The notes below the pieces were generated by a model. It worked only from the letters and a program-made list of their open reading frames with translations. It was not told the origin of the DNA and ran no database searches. The translations under genes were made by a program, and so were the position numbers. DNA of 64,000 nucleotides from Symbiodinium natans (lineage: Eukaryota > Sar > Dinophyceae > Suessiales > Symbiodiniaceae): contig CAJNDS010002557.1 of the NCBI GenBank assembly GCA_905221605.1, forward strand, positions 521,001 to 585,000, written 5' to 3'. Positions 16,371 through 22,999 of this stretch are shown here, one piece after another (the first letter of the stretch is position 1; each line of letters begins with the position of its first letter).

Positions 16371-16590
16371 CTATGCGGCTGAAAGGGCTTTACAGGGTTT
16401 CTGCGGCTTAACGGGCTTTGCAGGGTTTATACAGTTTGGGTTTCGGGTGGTGAGCCCGGAGGCCTCGGGACCTTGAGCCCTGAGGCCTCGGGACCTTGAG
16501 CCAGAGGCCCCAGCCGTCTCTTGCCTCCGTTTCATCCCGTTTTCCCGCTCGTGATCCTTCTGCGCGTCTCCCGCAGAGCTGCTCAAGAAC
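16371..16590. other. Spacer open on both strands, with a 21-bp tandem duplication
   Basis: GAGGCCTCGGGACCTTGAGC is tandemly duplicated near 16460-16502. The minus strand reads KDHERENGMKRRQETAGASG and the plus strand PSLASVSSRFPARDPSARLP; both have usable splice-like edges. I cannot choose. Confidence 0.4.
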
Positions 16591-16608
16591 GAGCAATAGG
16601 TCTGGGGG

Positions 16609-16643
16609 TTTAGGATTTAGGGTTTAGGGTTTAGGGTTTAGGG
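16609..16643 (+). repeat. (TTTAGGG)n block, ~5 units
   Basis: Followed by an open stretch SLDQPDSTLPELAPY at 16644-16690, a possible small exon. Confidence 0.9.
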
Positions 16644-16747
16644 TCCCTTGACCAGCCCGACTCGACCTTGCCAGAGCTTGCCCCTTACTAAAAGTGGACA
16701 CTCAATCTTGGATGTACCAATCTAAGCCCTACACCCGCCGAAGCCCT

Positions 16748-16846
16748 CAACCCTAAACCCTAAACCCTAAACCCTAAACCCTAAGCCCCAAACCCTAAAC
16801 CCTAAACCCTAAACCCTAAACCCTAAACCCTAAGCCCTAAACCCCA
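16748..16846 (-). repeat. (CCCTAAA)n block, ~14 units
   Basis: Perfect apart from CCCTAAG units at the right. Confidence 0.95.
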
Positions 16847-16872
16847 ACTATCATCCAAGCCCTGAATGCCAG

Positions 16873-16944
16873 GCATCGCGGATTCCCTCAGGGCCGAACT
16901 CGCCACGACCTTCGGAGTGGCTGAAGATGCCGTTGAGGCGAGAG
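16873..16944 (+). CDS. Chain exon, SEA-like segment (IADSLRAELATTFGVAEDAV)
   Basis: The acceptor ATGCCAG|GC and donor AGAG|GTTAAA bound a 24-codon frame, phase 1 in and out: IADSLRAELATTFGVAEDAV then EAR. The pattern 'I-x-x-x-L-x-x-x-L-...-G-V-x-x-x-x-V' resembles repeated SEA-like segments in alveolate surface proteins that also carry Thr/Ser stalks. This is inference from pattern, not a search. The Thr/Ser gene just upstream makes it attractive as part of the same protein. Confidence 0.55.
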
Positions 16945-16956
16945 GTTAAAAAAAAG

Positions 16957-17160
16957 GGGTCGGACTATTTACTAATAGCTTTCCCTTATGGTTCCTTTGT
17001 TTTCATACTATCAGAACCCTGAACCCTAAACCCTAAACCCTAAACCCTAAACCCTAAACCCTAAACCCTAAACCCTAAACCCTAAACCCCAAACCCTAAA
17101 CCCTAAACCCTAAACCCCCCAAAACCCTGCCCTGATTCTTAAGGCCCCTATATGAGGGCC
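16957..17160 (+). repeat. Dispersed ~90-bp element, copy 3, with CCCTAAA block in its middle
   Basis: The left half (ATAGCTTTCCCTTATGG ... CAGAACCCT) and right half (CCCTGATTCTTAAGGCCCCTATA) match copy 2. They are separated by a CCCTAAA block of about 15 units exactly where copy 2 has AGAACCCTA. The whole composite lies inside the candidate intron 16945-17183. Confidence 0.7.
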
Positions 17161-17183
17161 GGGCCAGCTTTAGTCTTTCACAG

Positions 17184-17230
17184 CCCTGGCCCTGGCGTGG
17201 TACTTCCAGGATCCTCTTCTGGCAGATGGA
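17184..17230 (+). CDS. Chain exon
   Basis: After TTTCACAG| the phase-1 frame reads LALAWYFQDPLLADG, with a donor GGA|GTCAGC. It joins the 16873 exon in phase across the composite intron. The frame stays open for about 55 codons more, so the exon could be longer. Confidence 0.5.
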
Positions 17231-17544
17231 GTCAGCGACCCTAAAAACAACCTACAGCCTAAACCCTACGATCCTCGTTCGTCAGAACCTGAACCGCTAA
17301 ACAGCAAGAATGTTCAAGCCTACTGTACTAGCCCCCAAAACAACCTAGGGTCCGGAAGCCTCCAGCAAGCAACCTCCCTAAACCCCTAGCACCCAATCCC
17401 TCCTAGCCCATCTCTAAGCCCCTAACTTACGGTTTCTTTTGGTTTAGGGTCTAGGGTTCGGGTTGAGGGATGAGGATTACCCTAAAACCCTTGAACCCCC
17501 CCCACCCCCCTCCCCAGTAGCCACCCTAACCACCAAGCAGCCAG

Positions 17545-17595
17545 GTCATCTCGATCAAAGCGGCTCTTGCTGCCACACGGCGCACGCGCTTCAGG
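17545..17595 (+). CDS. Chain exon
   Basis: Acceptor AGCCAG|G, 17 codons VISIKAALAATRRTRFR, donor AGG|GTCTAG; phase 0 in and out. Basic and Ala-rich. Confidence 0.55.
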
Positions 17596-17609
17596 GTCTA
17601 GTCTACATT

Positions 17610-17720
17610 CCACACCCAAAAAATCAACCCTAAGCCCACAGCCCTCAGCCCTAAGCCCTAAACCCTCAACCCTAAGCCCTCAACCCCAAGCCCTAACCCT
17701 AAGCCCTCAACCCTGCGCTC
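17610..17720 (-). repeat. CCCTAAG/CCCTCAA mixed block
   Basis: Alternating CCCTAAG and CCCTCAA units, a variant-rich block in the intron between chain exons. Confidence 0.9.
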
Positions 17721-17766
17721 GACAATCGAACCCGAAACCCCGTAATCCGCCACACTGAGGAATCAG

Positions 17767-17895
17767 CACGTGTCGGTGGTGGAATGCTTTTGGGGACACG
17801 AATTAGCACCACTCAACCCGCAGCAAGCGCCCAGCCCCCAAAACCCTCGGAATTTCTTGGTTACGGGTTTTGGGGACCCTAAGTGTGAAATTTCC
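17767..17895 (+). CDS. Chain exon, 43 codons
   Basis: Acceptor GAATCAG| and donor TCC|GTAAGA bound a phase 0/0 frame: HVSVVECFWGHELAPLNPQQ, APSPQNPRNFLVTGFGDPKC, then EIS. GTAAGA is one of the best donors in the window. Length is a multiple of three. Confidence 0.55.
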
Positions 17896-17979
17896 GTAAG
17901 AAGCGACACAGGGGACCGTAGGTTTGGAGAACTGGCTTCACGTGGCTTGGTCTACATGAGGGTGCCCCGTTCTTTGTTT

Positions 17980-18014
17980 GTTTTTTTTGTTTTTTTTTTT
18001 TGGGGGGGGGGGGG
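17980..18014. repeat. Poly-T then poly-G tract
   Basis: Long T runs followed by about 12 G, within the intron. Confidence 0.9.
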
Positions 18015-18119
18015 TAGGCTCCCTTGATTTTGGAGGTGCCTTCTGCAAATCAATGACCCTAAAACCCTAAACCCTAAACGCTAAACCAGTCAGCACCCAC
18101 GTCTGCGAGCCGAGCTTAG

Positions 18120-18196
18120 GCGATGTTCTACCCACGCTCGCAGAGTGAGGAGGGCGACCCCCGCTTGCTGAGCGAGGAGGCGACGCCTCCACCCAC
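18120..18196 (+). CDS. Chain exon
   Basis: Acceptor GAGCTTAG|G and donor AC|GTAAGA bound AMFYPRSQSEEGDPRLLSEE then ATPPP. Acidic and Pro-rich; phase 0 in, phase 2 out. A further tiny phase-matched piece (AEFESE) lies near 18408-18425. Confidence 0.55.
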
Positions 18197-18243
18197 GTAA
18201 GACCTACTGGGACCCAGAGTAGGCCCTGATTCCCTTTTTGCAG

Positions 18244-18303
18244 GGTTTAGGGTTTAGGGTTTAGGGTTTAGGGTTTAGGGTTTAGGGTTTAGGGTTTAGG
18301 GCT
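18244..18303 (+). repeat. (TTTAGGG)n block, ~9 units
   Basis: Perfect. The left flank (GGCCCTGATTCCCTTTTTG) matches a motif at 62597. Confidence 0.95.
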
Positions 18304-18464
18304 ACGACCCAGCTTATTCCCTTTATTCGGGTTTGGGTTCCCTTTAATCGGACAACCTTAAACCAAAAAGGGACCCTTTCCATCATTCCTACTCCCTGAG
18401 CGCAGAATTTGAGTCCGAAGGCCTAAAACCCTGAGCCCCAAAACTCCTGAGCCCTAGACCCCCA

Positions 18465-18563
18465 GAACCCAGAACCCTAAACCCATAACCCATAACCCTA
18501 AACCCTCAAACCCTAAACCCTAAACCCTAAACCCTAAACCCTAAACCCTGAACCCTAAACCCC
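18465..18563 (-). repeat. (CCCTAAA)n block, ~13 units
   Basis: CCCATAA variants at the left. Confidence 0.95.
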
Positions 18564-18568
18564 AAAAG

Positions 18569-18660
18569 GAGCCTCGCACTTCGGCAAGGCGGGCGCAGAT
18601 GCTCGGACAGACATGGCCCGATCAAGGTTTCGAATCCTGTGGGCCGTTTCTCTCTGAGAG
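18569..18660 (+). CDS. Chain exon, frame ambiguous
   Basis: The acceptor CAAAAG|G and a donor GAGAG|GTTGCT (or GCC|GTTTCT at 18645) bound a spacer open in all three plus frames. Phase 1 gives ASHFGKAGADARTDMARSRF then RILWA, compatible with the next exon in phase 0. Phase 0 gives EPRTSARRAQMLGQTWPDQG then FESCGPFLSE, compatible in phase 2. Confidence 0.45.
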
Positions 18661-18661
18661 G

Positions 18662-18731
18662 TTGCTAGGGTTTAGGGTTTAGGGTTTAGGGTTTAGGGTT
18701 TAGGGTTTAGGGTTTAGGGTTTAGGGTTTAG
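18662..18731 (+). repeat. (TTTAGGG)n block, ~9 units, forming a short intron
   Basis: The candidate intron between the exons at 18569 and 18732 is almost pure repeat. Confidence 0.95.
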
Positions 18732-18861
18732 GGTTTCGGGGCCCCCAACCTGCGCCTTGGCCTTTATATGGGAAATTCGGAACCTTCACTGGTTTTGGTG
18801 CACATCCTGGGTCTCTACGGACCCCAAAAATGCAGCGCCCCTCCGAAGGGCCCAGGCCAGG
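18732..18861 (+). CDS. Chain exon, up to 43 codons
   Basis: It begins at TTTAG|GGT of the repeat. In phase 0 it reads GFGAPNLRLGLYMGNSEPSL, VLVHILGLYGPQKCSAPPKG, then PGQ, to a GA donor CAG|GATTAT. In phase 2 it reads ALAFIWEIRNLHWFWCTSWV and would use CAG|GCCAGG. Both are open, so the protein sequence is not settled. Confidence 0.45.
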
Positions 18862-18887
18862 ATTATCAACTCGCGAAACATAAAACA

Positions 18888-18990
18888 ACCCTAAACCCTA
18901 AACCCTAAACCCTAAACCCTAAACCCTAAACCCTAAACCCTAAACCCTAAACCCTAAACCCTAAACCCTAAACCCTAAACCCTAAACCGT
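18888..18990 (-). repeat. (CCCTAAA)n block, ~15 units
   Basis: Perfect; fills the intron before the exon at 18998. Confidence 0.97.
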
Positions 18991-18997
18991 AAAGGAG

Positions 18998-19111
18998 GCA
19001 CCCTTTTTTGAAATGGATCCCCCAGTACACACTCGAATTCTGAGGATGACAGTGATGGAGCCGGCGCTCGAGACGGATTTTCAGAGCCTTGCCAGCAAAT
19101 CGGGCTTCAGG
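18998..19111 (+). CDS. Chain exon, 38 codons
   Basis: Acceptor AAGGAG|G and donor AGG|GTTTGG bound a phase 0/0 frame: APFFEMDPPVHTRILRMTVM then EPALETDFQSLASKSGFR. Length is a multiple of three. A second frame is open in the middle but lacks an acceptor. One of the better exon calls. Confidence 0.6.
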
Positions 19112-19220
19112 GTTTGGGTTTAGGGTTTAAGGTTTAGGGGGTTCCGGGTTTAGGGTTTGGGGTTTAGGGTTCAGGGTTTAGGGTCTAGGGTCTAGGGTTT
19201 AGGGTTTCGGGGATTCGGGG
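19112..19220 (+). repeat. Degenerate (TTTAGGG)n block
   Basis: Starts at the donor of the preceding exon. Confidence 0.9.
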
Positions 19221-19275
19221 TTTATGGGGTTTGGTGACGAAACTTGGTTGTGGGGCCTGCTTCTTTGGTAGCTCA

Positions 19276-19279
19276 CCCC

Positions 19280-19310
<31 letters not shown>
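19276..19310. repeat. C25 then A10 homopolymer
   Basis: The frame through it encodes poly-Pro then poly-Lys; slippage-prone and possibly mis-sized in assembly. Confidence 0.9.
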
Positions 19311-19380
19311 GAAAACAACCAAGAACAAGAAAGACGCGGGGGTCGATGCGGTTTTTGGGTTTGGCTGGGGAGGGGTAGAG

Positions 19381-19434
19381 ATGCTTACCAGCCTCCGGGC
19401 CGATGTGAAGGATTGTGCAGGGTTTCCGGAGGCG
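19381..19434 (+). CDS. Chain exon, 18 codons
   Basis: After GTAGAG| the frame reads MLTSLRADVKDCAGFPEA and ends at GCG|GTTTAG, the first unit of a pure repeat intron. Phase 0/0. Confidence 0.5.
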
Positions 19435-19587
19435 GTTTAGAGTTTAGGGTTTAGGGTTTAGGGTTTGGGGTTTGGGGTTTGGGGTTTAGGGTTTAGGGTT
19501 TAGGGTTTAGGGTTTGGGGTTTAGGGTTTAGGGTTTAGGGTTTGGGGTTTGGGGTTTAGGGTTTCGGGTTTCGGGTTTAGGGTTTAG
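19435..19587 (+). repeat. (TTTAGGG)n block forming an entire candidate intron
   Basis: Runs from GTTTAG to TTTAG|G with only TTTGGGG and TTTCGGG variants, 153 bp, with in-phase exons on both sides. Confidence 0.9.
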
Positions 19588-19669
19588 GGGAAGCTTTCTT
19601 CAGCACATGCTGCTATGGGGCATAGGACATCTGCATCGAAGTTGCCATTGCCTAGTGGCCTCCGCCCAA
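19588..19669 (+). CDS. Chain exon
   Basis: Begins at the last TTTAG|G of the block. The frame reads GKLSSAHAAMGHRTSASKLP then LPSGLRP and exits in phase 1 at CCAA|GTAAAG, a strong donor. Confidence 0.5.
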
Positions 19670-19686
19670 GTAAAGCCCTCAAACCT

Positions 19687-19772
19687 GACCCCTAAACCCT
19701 AAACCCTAAGCCCTAAAACCCTAAACCCTAAACCCTAAACCCTAAGCCCTAAGCCCTAAATCCTAAACCCCG
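19687..19772 (-). repeat. (CCCTAAA/CCCTAAG)n block, ~12 units
   Basis: Fills the following intron. Confidence 0.95.
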
Positions 19773-19779
19773 CTGGGAG

Positions 19780-19818
19780 GTTGCGATTGCTTTGGCTTCG
19801 CCGGGCTTGAGCATCCAG
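19780..19818 (+). CDS. Chain exon, 39 bp
   Basis: Acceptor TGGGAG|GT and donor CCAG|GTTAAA; phase 1 in and out gives CDCFGFAGLEHP. Confidence 0.45.
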
Positions 19819-19842
19819 GTTAAAAGGCTTCGGGGGGCTTAG

Positions 19843-19873
19843 GGTCTCTTCTTGGTCTCGGGGTCTCTAAGAC
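19843..19873 (+). CDS. Chain micro-exon
   Basis: GGCTTAG|GG then SLLGLGVSK, donor AC|GTATGG; phase 1 in, phase 2 out, matching neighbours. Too short to trust alone. Confidence 0.35.
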
Positions 19874-19892
19874 GTATGGTGACCCTGGGGCC

Positions 19893-20196
19893 CTAAACCC
19901 CAAACCCCAAACCCCAAACCCCAAACCCCAAACCCCAAACCCCAAACCCCAAACCCCAAACCCCAAACCCCAAACCCCAAACCCCAACCCCAAACCCCCA
20001 ACCCCAAACCCCAAACCCCAAACCCCAAACCCCAAACCCCAAACCCCAAACCCCCAACCCCAAACCCCAAACCCCACACCCCAAACCCCAAACCCCAAAC
20101 CCCAAACCCCAAACCCCAAACCCCAAACCCCAAACCCCAAACCCCAAACCCCAAACCCTAAACCCTAAACCCTAAACCCTAAACCCTAAACCCAAA
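19893..20196 (-). repeat. CCCCAAA block, ~38 units, then CCCTAAA
   Basis: The largest block dominated by a single variant unit (CCCCAAA). The long frames through it (GFGVWGL repeats) are translated repeat. Confidence 0.97.
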
Positions 20197-20242
20197 CCCC
20201 ACATTCTGCAAACCCCAAGGGCGCCTTGTGCCCTCTTAGCAG

Positions 20243-20339
20243 GGCTCCTCCTAGGCTCTTGGTCCCCGTCACCGGGCAAGACGACTCCATGACGGTGGAG
20301 GAGGCCCAGTCCGGTTCAGGAGATTCAGAAACCTTTGGG
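20243..20339 (+). CDS. Chain exon, 32 codons
   Basis: Acceptor CTTAGCAG|G, phase 2, frame APPRLLVPVTGQDDSMTVEE then AQSGSGDSETFG, donor GGG|GTTGAG. Acidic, Ser/Gly-rich, linker-like. Confidence 0.6.
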
Positions 20340-20349
20340 GTTGAGAATC

Positions 20350-20467
20350 CCTAAACCCTAAACCCTAAACCCCAAACCCTAAACCCTAAACCTTAAACCC
20401 TAAACCCTAAACCCTAAGCCCTAAGCCCTAATTCCTAAACCCTAAACCCTAAACCCTAAACCCTAGA
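20350..20467 (-). repeat. (CCCTAAA)n block, ~16 units
   Basis: Intronic, with CCCTAAG variants. Confidence 0.95.
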
Positions 20468-20518
20468 CCCTTGAGGGGATTCAGGGGGCCTCATGCTATA
20501 GGGCTCACAGGGCTGAAG

Positions 20519-20583
20519 TCTTTTCGCTCTGAGTTGTTTAACGCCAAGGAGCGGTTCCAACTTTGCGTGGTCCTCTGGGTTGG
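20519..20583 (+). CDS. Chain exon, possible hydrophobic end
   Basis: After GGCTGAAG| the frame reads SFRSELFNAKERFQLCVVLW then V and exits in phase 2 at GG|GTAAAG. Phase 0 in. The start may instead be TCACAG|G at 20511. Confidence 0.5.
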
Positions 20584-20669
20584 GTAAAGCCCCTCAAGGG
20601 TTTAGGGTTTAGGGTTTAGGGTTTAGGGTTTAGGGTTTAGGGTTTAGGGTTTAGGGTTGATCTGTTTAG
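20584..20669 (+). repeat. (TTTAGGG)n intron between chain exons
   Basis: GTAAAG donor, then about 9 repeat units, then CTGTTTAG|G. Only about 20 bases of this 86-bp intron are not repeat. Confidence 0.85.
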
Positions 20670-20817
20670 GGTTTTGGGTGCAACTCGAGCCCGAAACCGC
20701 TGGGAGTGCTTGGGCCATGCAACCCTCGAGCCCTACCCGGGCCGTGGGGACCCAACATTCCGTACCATATTGTACCTCATACTTACAGCAGGCCATTCTG
20801 GCCTACCAATTTCTAAG
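20670..20817 (+). CDS. Chain exon, 49 codons
   Basis: Phase 2 in after TTTAG|G: VLGATRARNRWECLGHATLE, PYPGRGDPTFRTILYLILTA, then GHSGLPISK. Donor AAG|GTTTGG in phase 0. The RTILYLILTAG stretch could be a membrane-associated or buried strand. Long, natural composition and matching phases make this one of the most convincing exons. Confidence 0.6.
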
Positions 20818-20940
20818 GTTTGGAGTTGAAGAAACTAGACAACAACAAAATCCTAAGTAGCCCGAAGCCCCAAACCCTGAACCCTAAACACTCCAAACCT
20901 CAAATCCTAAACCCTCAACCCCCCTACCCCAAGTGGCAAG

Positions 20941-21023
20941 GCAGTGACGGCGATTTCGGCTGTCAAGGACTCCCCAGAGTCCCTGAGCAGCCGGATGGGA
21001 GAGGCAGCGACGACTCGAAACTC
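20941..21023 (+). CDS. Chain exon
   Basis: Acceptor TGGCAAG|G, phase 0, AVTAISAVKDSPESLSSRMG then EAATTRN. GTGAGC follows in phase 2; otherwise a TGA stop comes two codons later, which would make this the last exon. Confidence 0.55.
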
Positions 21024-21035
21024 GTGAGCCCGGAA

Positions 21036-21140
21036 GGGTTAGGGGTTTGGGGTTTAGGGTTCGGGGTTCGGGTTTAGGGTTTAGGGTTTAGGGTTTAGGG
21101 TTTACGGTTTACGATTTAGGGTTTAGGGTTTAGGGTTCGG
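21036..21140 (+). repeat. (TTTAGGG)n block, ~14 units
   Basis: TTCGGGG and TTTACGG variants. Confidence 0.93.
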
Positions 21141-21393
21141 AGTTTCAGGTCTTTCAGAAAGGCAGGTTTTGTGCTTGCATACATCACATATGGGGGGTTC
21201 CGACAAGAAGGGAGCCGTAGTTATTCCCCGAATCAGGACCCCAATAAGGTACCCCCAACATCGGGACCCGCCGCGACGTCGAACAATTCAGGACTTTAGC
21301 TCTAAACTCTAAACCCTAAATAAACCCCAAATCCTGAACCCTGGACATTCCGAAACTACCTCCTGCCACGACCAGACCCCTTGGTAGGTTTAG

Positions 21394-21460
21394 GATGAAC
21401 GCAAGGCCAACGAGCCATGAGCTGACAAAACCCTCGCAACTCCAAAATTCAAATCTTCTG
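21394..21460 (+). CDS. Candidate first exon of J-domain gene
   Basis: TTTAG|G then ATG opens MNARPTSHELTKPSQLQNSN then LL, with a donor CTG|GTAGTC in phase 0. It joins directly to the J-domain exon at 21555 in frame. The ATG may be the translation start. Confidence 0.5.
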
Positions 21461-21554
21461 GTAGTCCAGGGTTTTCGGGCTTGAGGTGTAGGGTTTAGGG
21501 TGGCCCTAAACCCTCAAACTAAACCCCAAACGCCCTTAAACGCCCTTGGCGCAG

Positions 21555-21664
21555 GTGCTTGATTTTTACGGCCTTCTGCCTCGGCAGAACGCCACTCGGA
21601 AAGCAATCTCAAAGGCTTGTCACTCGAAGAGTGCCCACGCGCACCCTAGTAAGAATGATCGAAG
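21555..21664 (+). CDS. DnaJ-like J-domain exon with HPS in place of HPD
   Basis: Acceptor TTGGCGCAG|G and donor CGAAG|GTGCGG bound a 36-codon frame: VLDFYGLLPRQNATRKAISK, ACHSKSAHAHPSKNDR, then R. The layout matches helices I and II of a J domain: L-D-x-Y at the start, A-T-x-x-x-I-x-x-A, then x-H-P-x-K-N. In typical J proteins (Hsp40 family) His-Pro-Asp is needed to stimulate Hsp70 ATPase; here it is His-Pro-Ser. The product may be a J-like protein that does not activate Hsp70. Phase 0 in, phase 2 out. Confidence 0.65.
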
Positions 21665-21839
21665 GTGCGGGAATGAGCATATTGGAAAACTTCCAACAAG
21701 CCCCCCCCCCCCCCCAGCCCTCAAAGCCCTGAATTCCGAAACCACACACACACACACCCAAACCTTTCACCCCACAATTCCTGCACCCGAAAGCCCTAAG
21801 CTAGGGAAGGCCCAGGGCGAAGGTTTGGACTTACTTCTC

Positions 21840-21904
21840 CAACAGCTGAACTTTAAACTTTTTGGGTTTCCTTATTTAGTAGGAACAATAAAGTTTAACC
21901 TTTA
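21840..21904. repeat. Short inverted repeat with AACTTTTTGGG
   Basis: GAACTTTAAACTTTTTGGG and AATAAAGTTTAACC form imperfect arms. It resembles the core of the 14182/38436/47942 element family. Confidence 0.5.
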
Positions 21905-21905
21905 A

Positions 21906-21976
21906 TCCCTAGACCCTAAACCCTAAGCCTAAACCCTAAACCCTAAACCCTAAACCCTAAACCCTAAACCCTAAAT
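21906..21976 (-). repeat. (CCCTAAA)n block, ~10 units
   Basis: Perfect. Confidence 0.95.
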
Positions 21977-22020
21977 TGCAAGTGAGCTTCGGCTCTTTGA
22001 TGCTTCCTGGCTCGCCTCAG

Positions 22021-22096
22021 GTCTCCTTGCGCCTCACGCGGCCCCTGACGCAGACCCTGCGGTCTGTGTCACATGGCGAAAGAAAGTTTGGGAAGG
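22021..22096 (+). CDS. Candidate exon, possibly same J-domain gene
   Basis: Acceptor CGCCTCAG|G, phase 0, VSLRLTRPLTQTLRSVSHGE then RKFGK, donor G|GTTTAG in phase 1. Basic. It lies between the J-domain exon and the exons at 22173 and 22389, but linkage is inferred. Confidence 0.5.
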
Positions 22097-22172
22097 GTTT
22101 AGGGTTTAGGGTTTAGGGTTTGGGGTTTAGGGTTTAGGGTTTAGGGTTTGGGGTTTAGGGTTTAGGGTTTAG
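22097..22172 (+). repeat. (TTTAGGG)n block, ~11 units, candidate intron
   Basis: Directly bounded by candidate exons. Choosing a different repeat unit as acceptor changes the reading phase. Confidence 0.93.
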
Positions 22173-22241
22173 GGTTTGTGGGGGGGTTGAGGCTGTGGGG
22201 GTTATGGAGGTTTCGAAAACAGAGGTTCTTGAACGGCTCTT
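22173..22241 (+). CDS. Candidate exon with strong GTGAGT donor
   Basis: The frame reads VEAVGVMEVSKTEVLERL and ends in phase 2 at CTCTT|GTGAGT. The helical, charged pattern continues into 22389-22437 in phase. Confidence 0.55.
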
Positions 22242-22329
22242 GTGAGTGTTTTTTGGTTTTCTTTGGGTGGGGGGACGACTTGGCAGGGCCTGCCTCAGAT
22301 TGGTTTAGGCAATGAGGTTTAGTGGTTAA

Positions 22330-22388
22330 GGTTTTAGGGTTTTTAGGGTTTAGGGTTTAGGGTTGAGGGTCGAGGGTTGAGGGTTTAG
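22330..22388 (+). repeat. (TTTAGGG)n block, degenerate
   Basis: TTGAGGG variants; its end is the acceptor of the next exon. Confidence 0.9.
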
Positions 22389-22443
22389 GGAGATGAGTTT
22401 TGTAGCGTTCAGAAGGGTTATTGAGGAAGCAAGGGGCGAGTGA
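22389..22443 (+). CDS. Candidate last exon (TGA stop)
   Basis: TTTAG|G, phase 2, then EMSFVAFRRVIEEARGE and TGA. Joined to 22173-22241 it gives LERLLEMSFVAFRRVIEEAR, a natural amphipathic helix. A GA donor just before the stop is the alternative. Confidence 0.5.
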
Positions 22444-22469
22444 CCTAGCTAAAGCCTCTTTTTTCAAAA

Positions 22470-22560
22470 GCCCAGAGGGGGTGCCAGACCCGAAGGAACC
22501 TGCAAAAACGAGAGCTCCTTCCTCGACCCAGACCTTTTCGTTGGGGTTCAGGGACTCAGG
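22470..22560 (+). CDS. Candidate exon, two frames open
   Basis: After TTTCAAAAG| one frame reads PRGGARPEGTCKNESSFLDP then DLFVGVQ. After GCCCAG| another reads GVPDPKEPAKTRAPSSTQTF. Undecided. Confidence 0.35.
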
Positions 22561-22618
22561 GAAACACTAAACCCTTAAAAATTCCGTTTTCGGGCTCAGG
22601 GTTCGGGAGTTCAGAGCG

Positions 22619-22677
22619 TAGGGTTTAGGGTTTAGGGTTTAGGGTTTAGGGTTTAGGGTTTAGGGTTTAGGGTTTAG
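22619..22677 (+). repeat. (TTTAGGG)n block, ~8 units
   Basis: Perfect. Confidence 0.95.
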
Positions 22678-22707
22678 GAAGACTCAGAGTCTCTTGCTCT
22701 GACGCAG

Positions 22708-22780
22708 TGGCCATGGCAGGTTCGTCACTTCTGACTGGGGTCCTTGTGGAGGACACCGCCCAGCCTTGCCACCGCATGCG
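22708..22780 (+). CDS. Candidate exon with internal ATG
   Basis: After GACGCAG| the phase-1 frame reads AMAGSSLLTGVLVEDTAQPC then HRM, up to the CCCTAAA block. The ATG has a GGCCATGG context and could be a start. Confidence 0.4.
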
Positions 22781-22782
22781 CC

Positions 22783-22996
22783 CCTAAACCCTAAACCCTA
22801 AACCCTAAACCCTAAACCCTAAACCCTAAACCCTAAACCCTAAACCCTAAACCCTAAACCCTAAACCCTAAACCCTAAACCCTGAACCCTGAACCCTGAA
22901 CCCTAAATCCTAAACCCTAACAAGTTAGCGCTTTTTAGTGCTTTGTAACCCTAAACCCTAAACTCCCTAAACCCTAAACCCTAAACCCAGAACCCC
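22783..22996 (-). repeat. (CCCTAAA)n blocks with CCCTGAA units
   Basis: About 19 units, then a 30-bp gap, then a second short run. Confidence 0.95.
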
Positions 22997-22999
22997 AGA

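Noticed and set aside
18601-18640. tRNA T-arm (GGTTTCGAATCC)
   Set aside because: Extra T in the loop motif, no D-arm or acceptor stem nearby; it lies in an exon-like spacer.
19820-20154. Three overlapping minus frames with GFGVWGL repeats
   Set aside because: Translation of CCCCAAA units; the same peptide appears in every frame.
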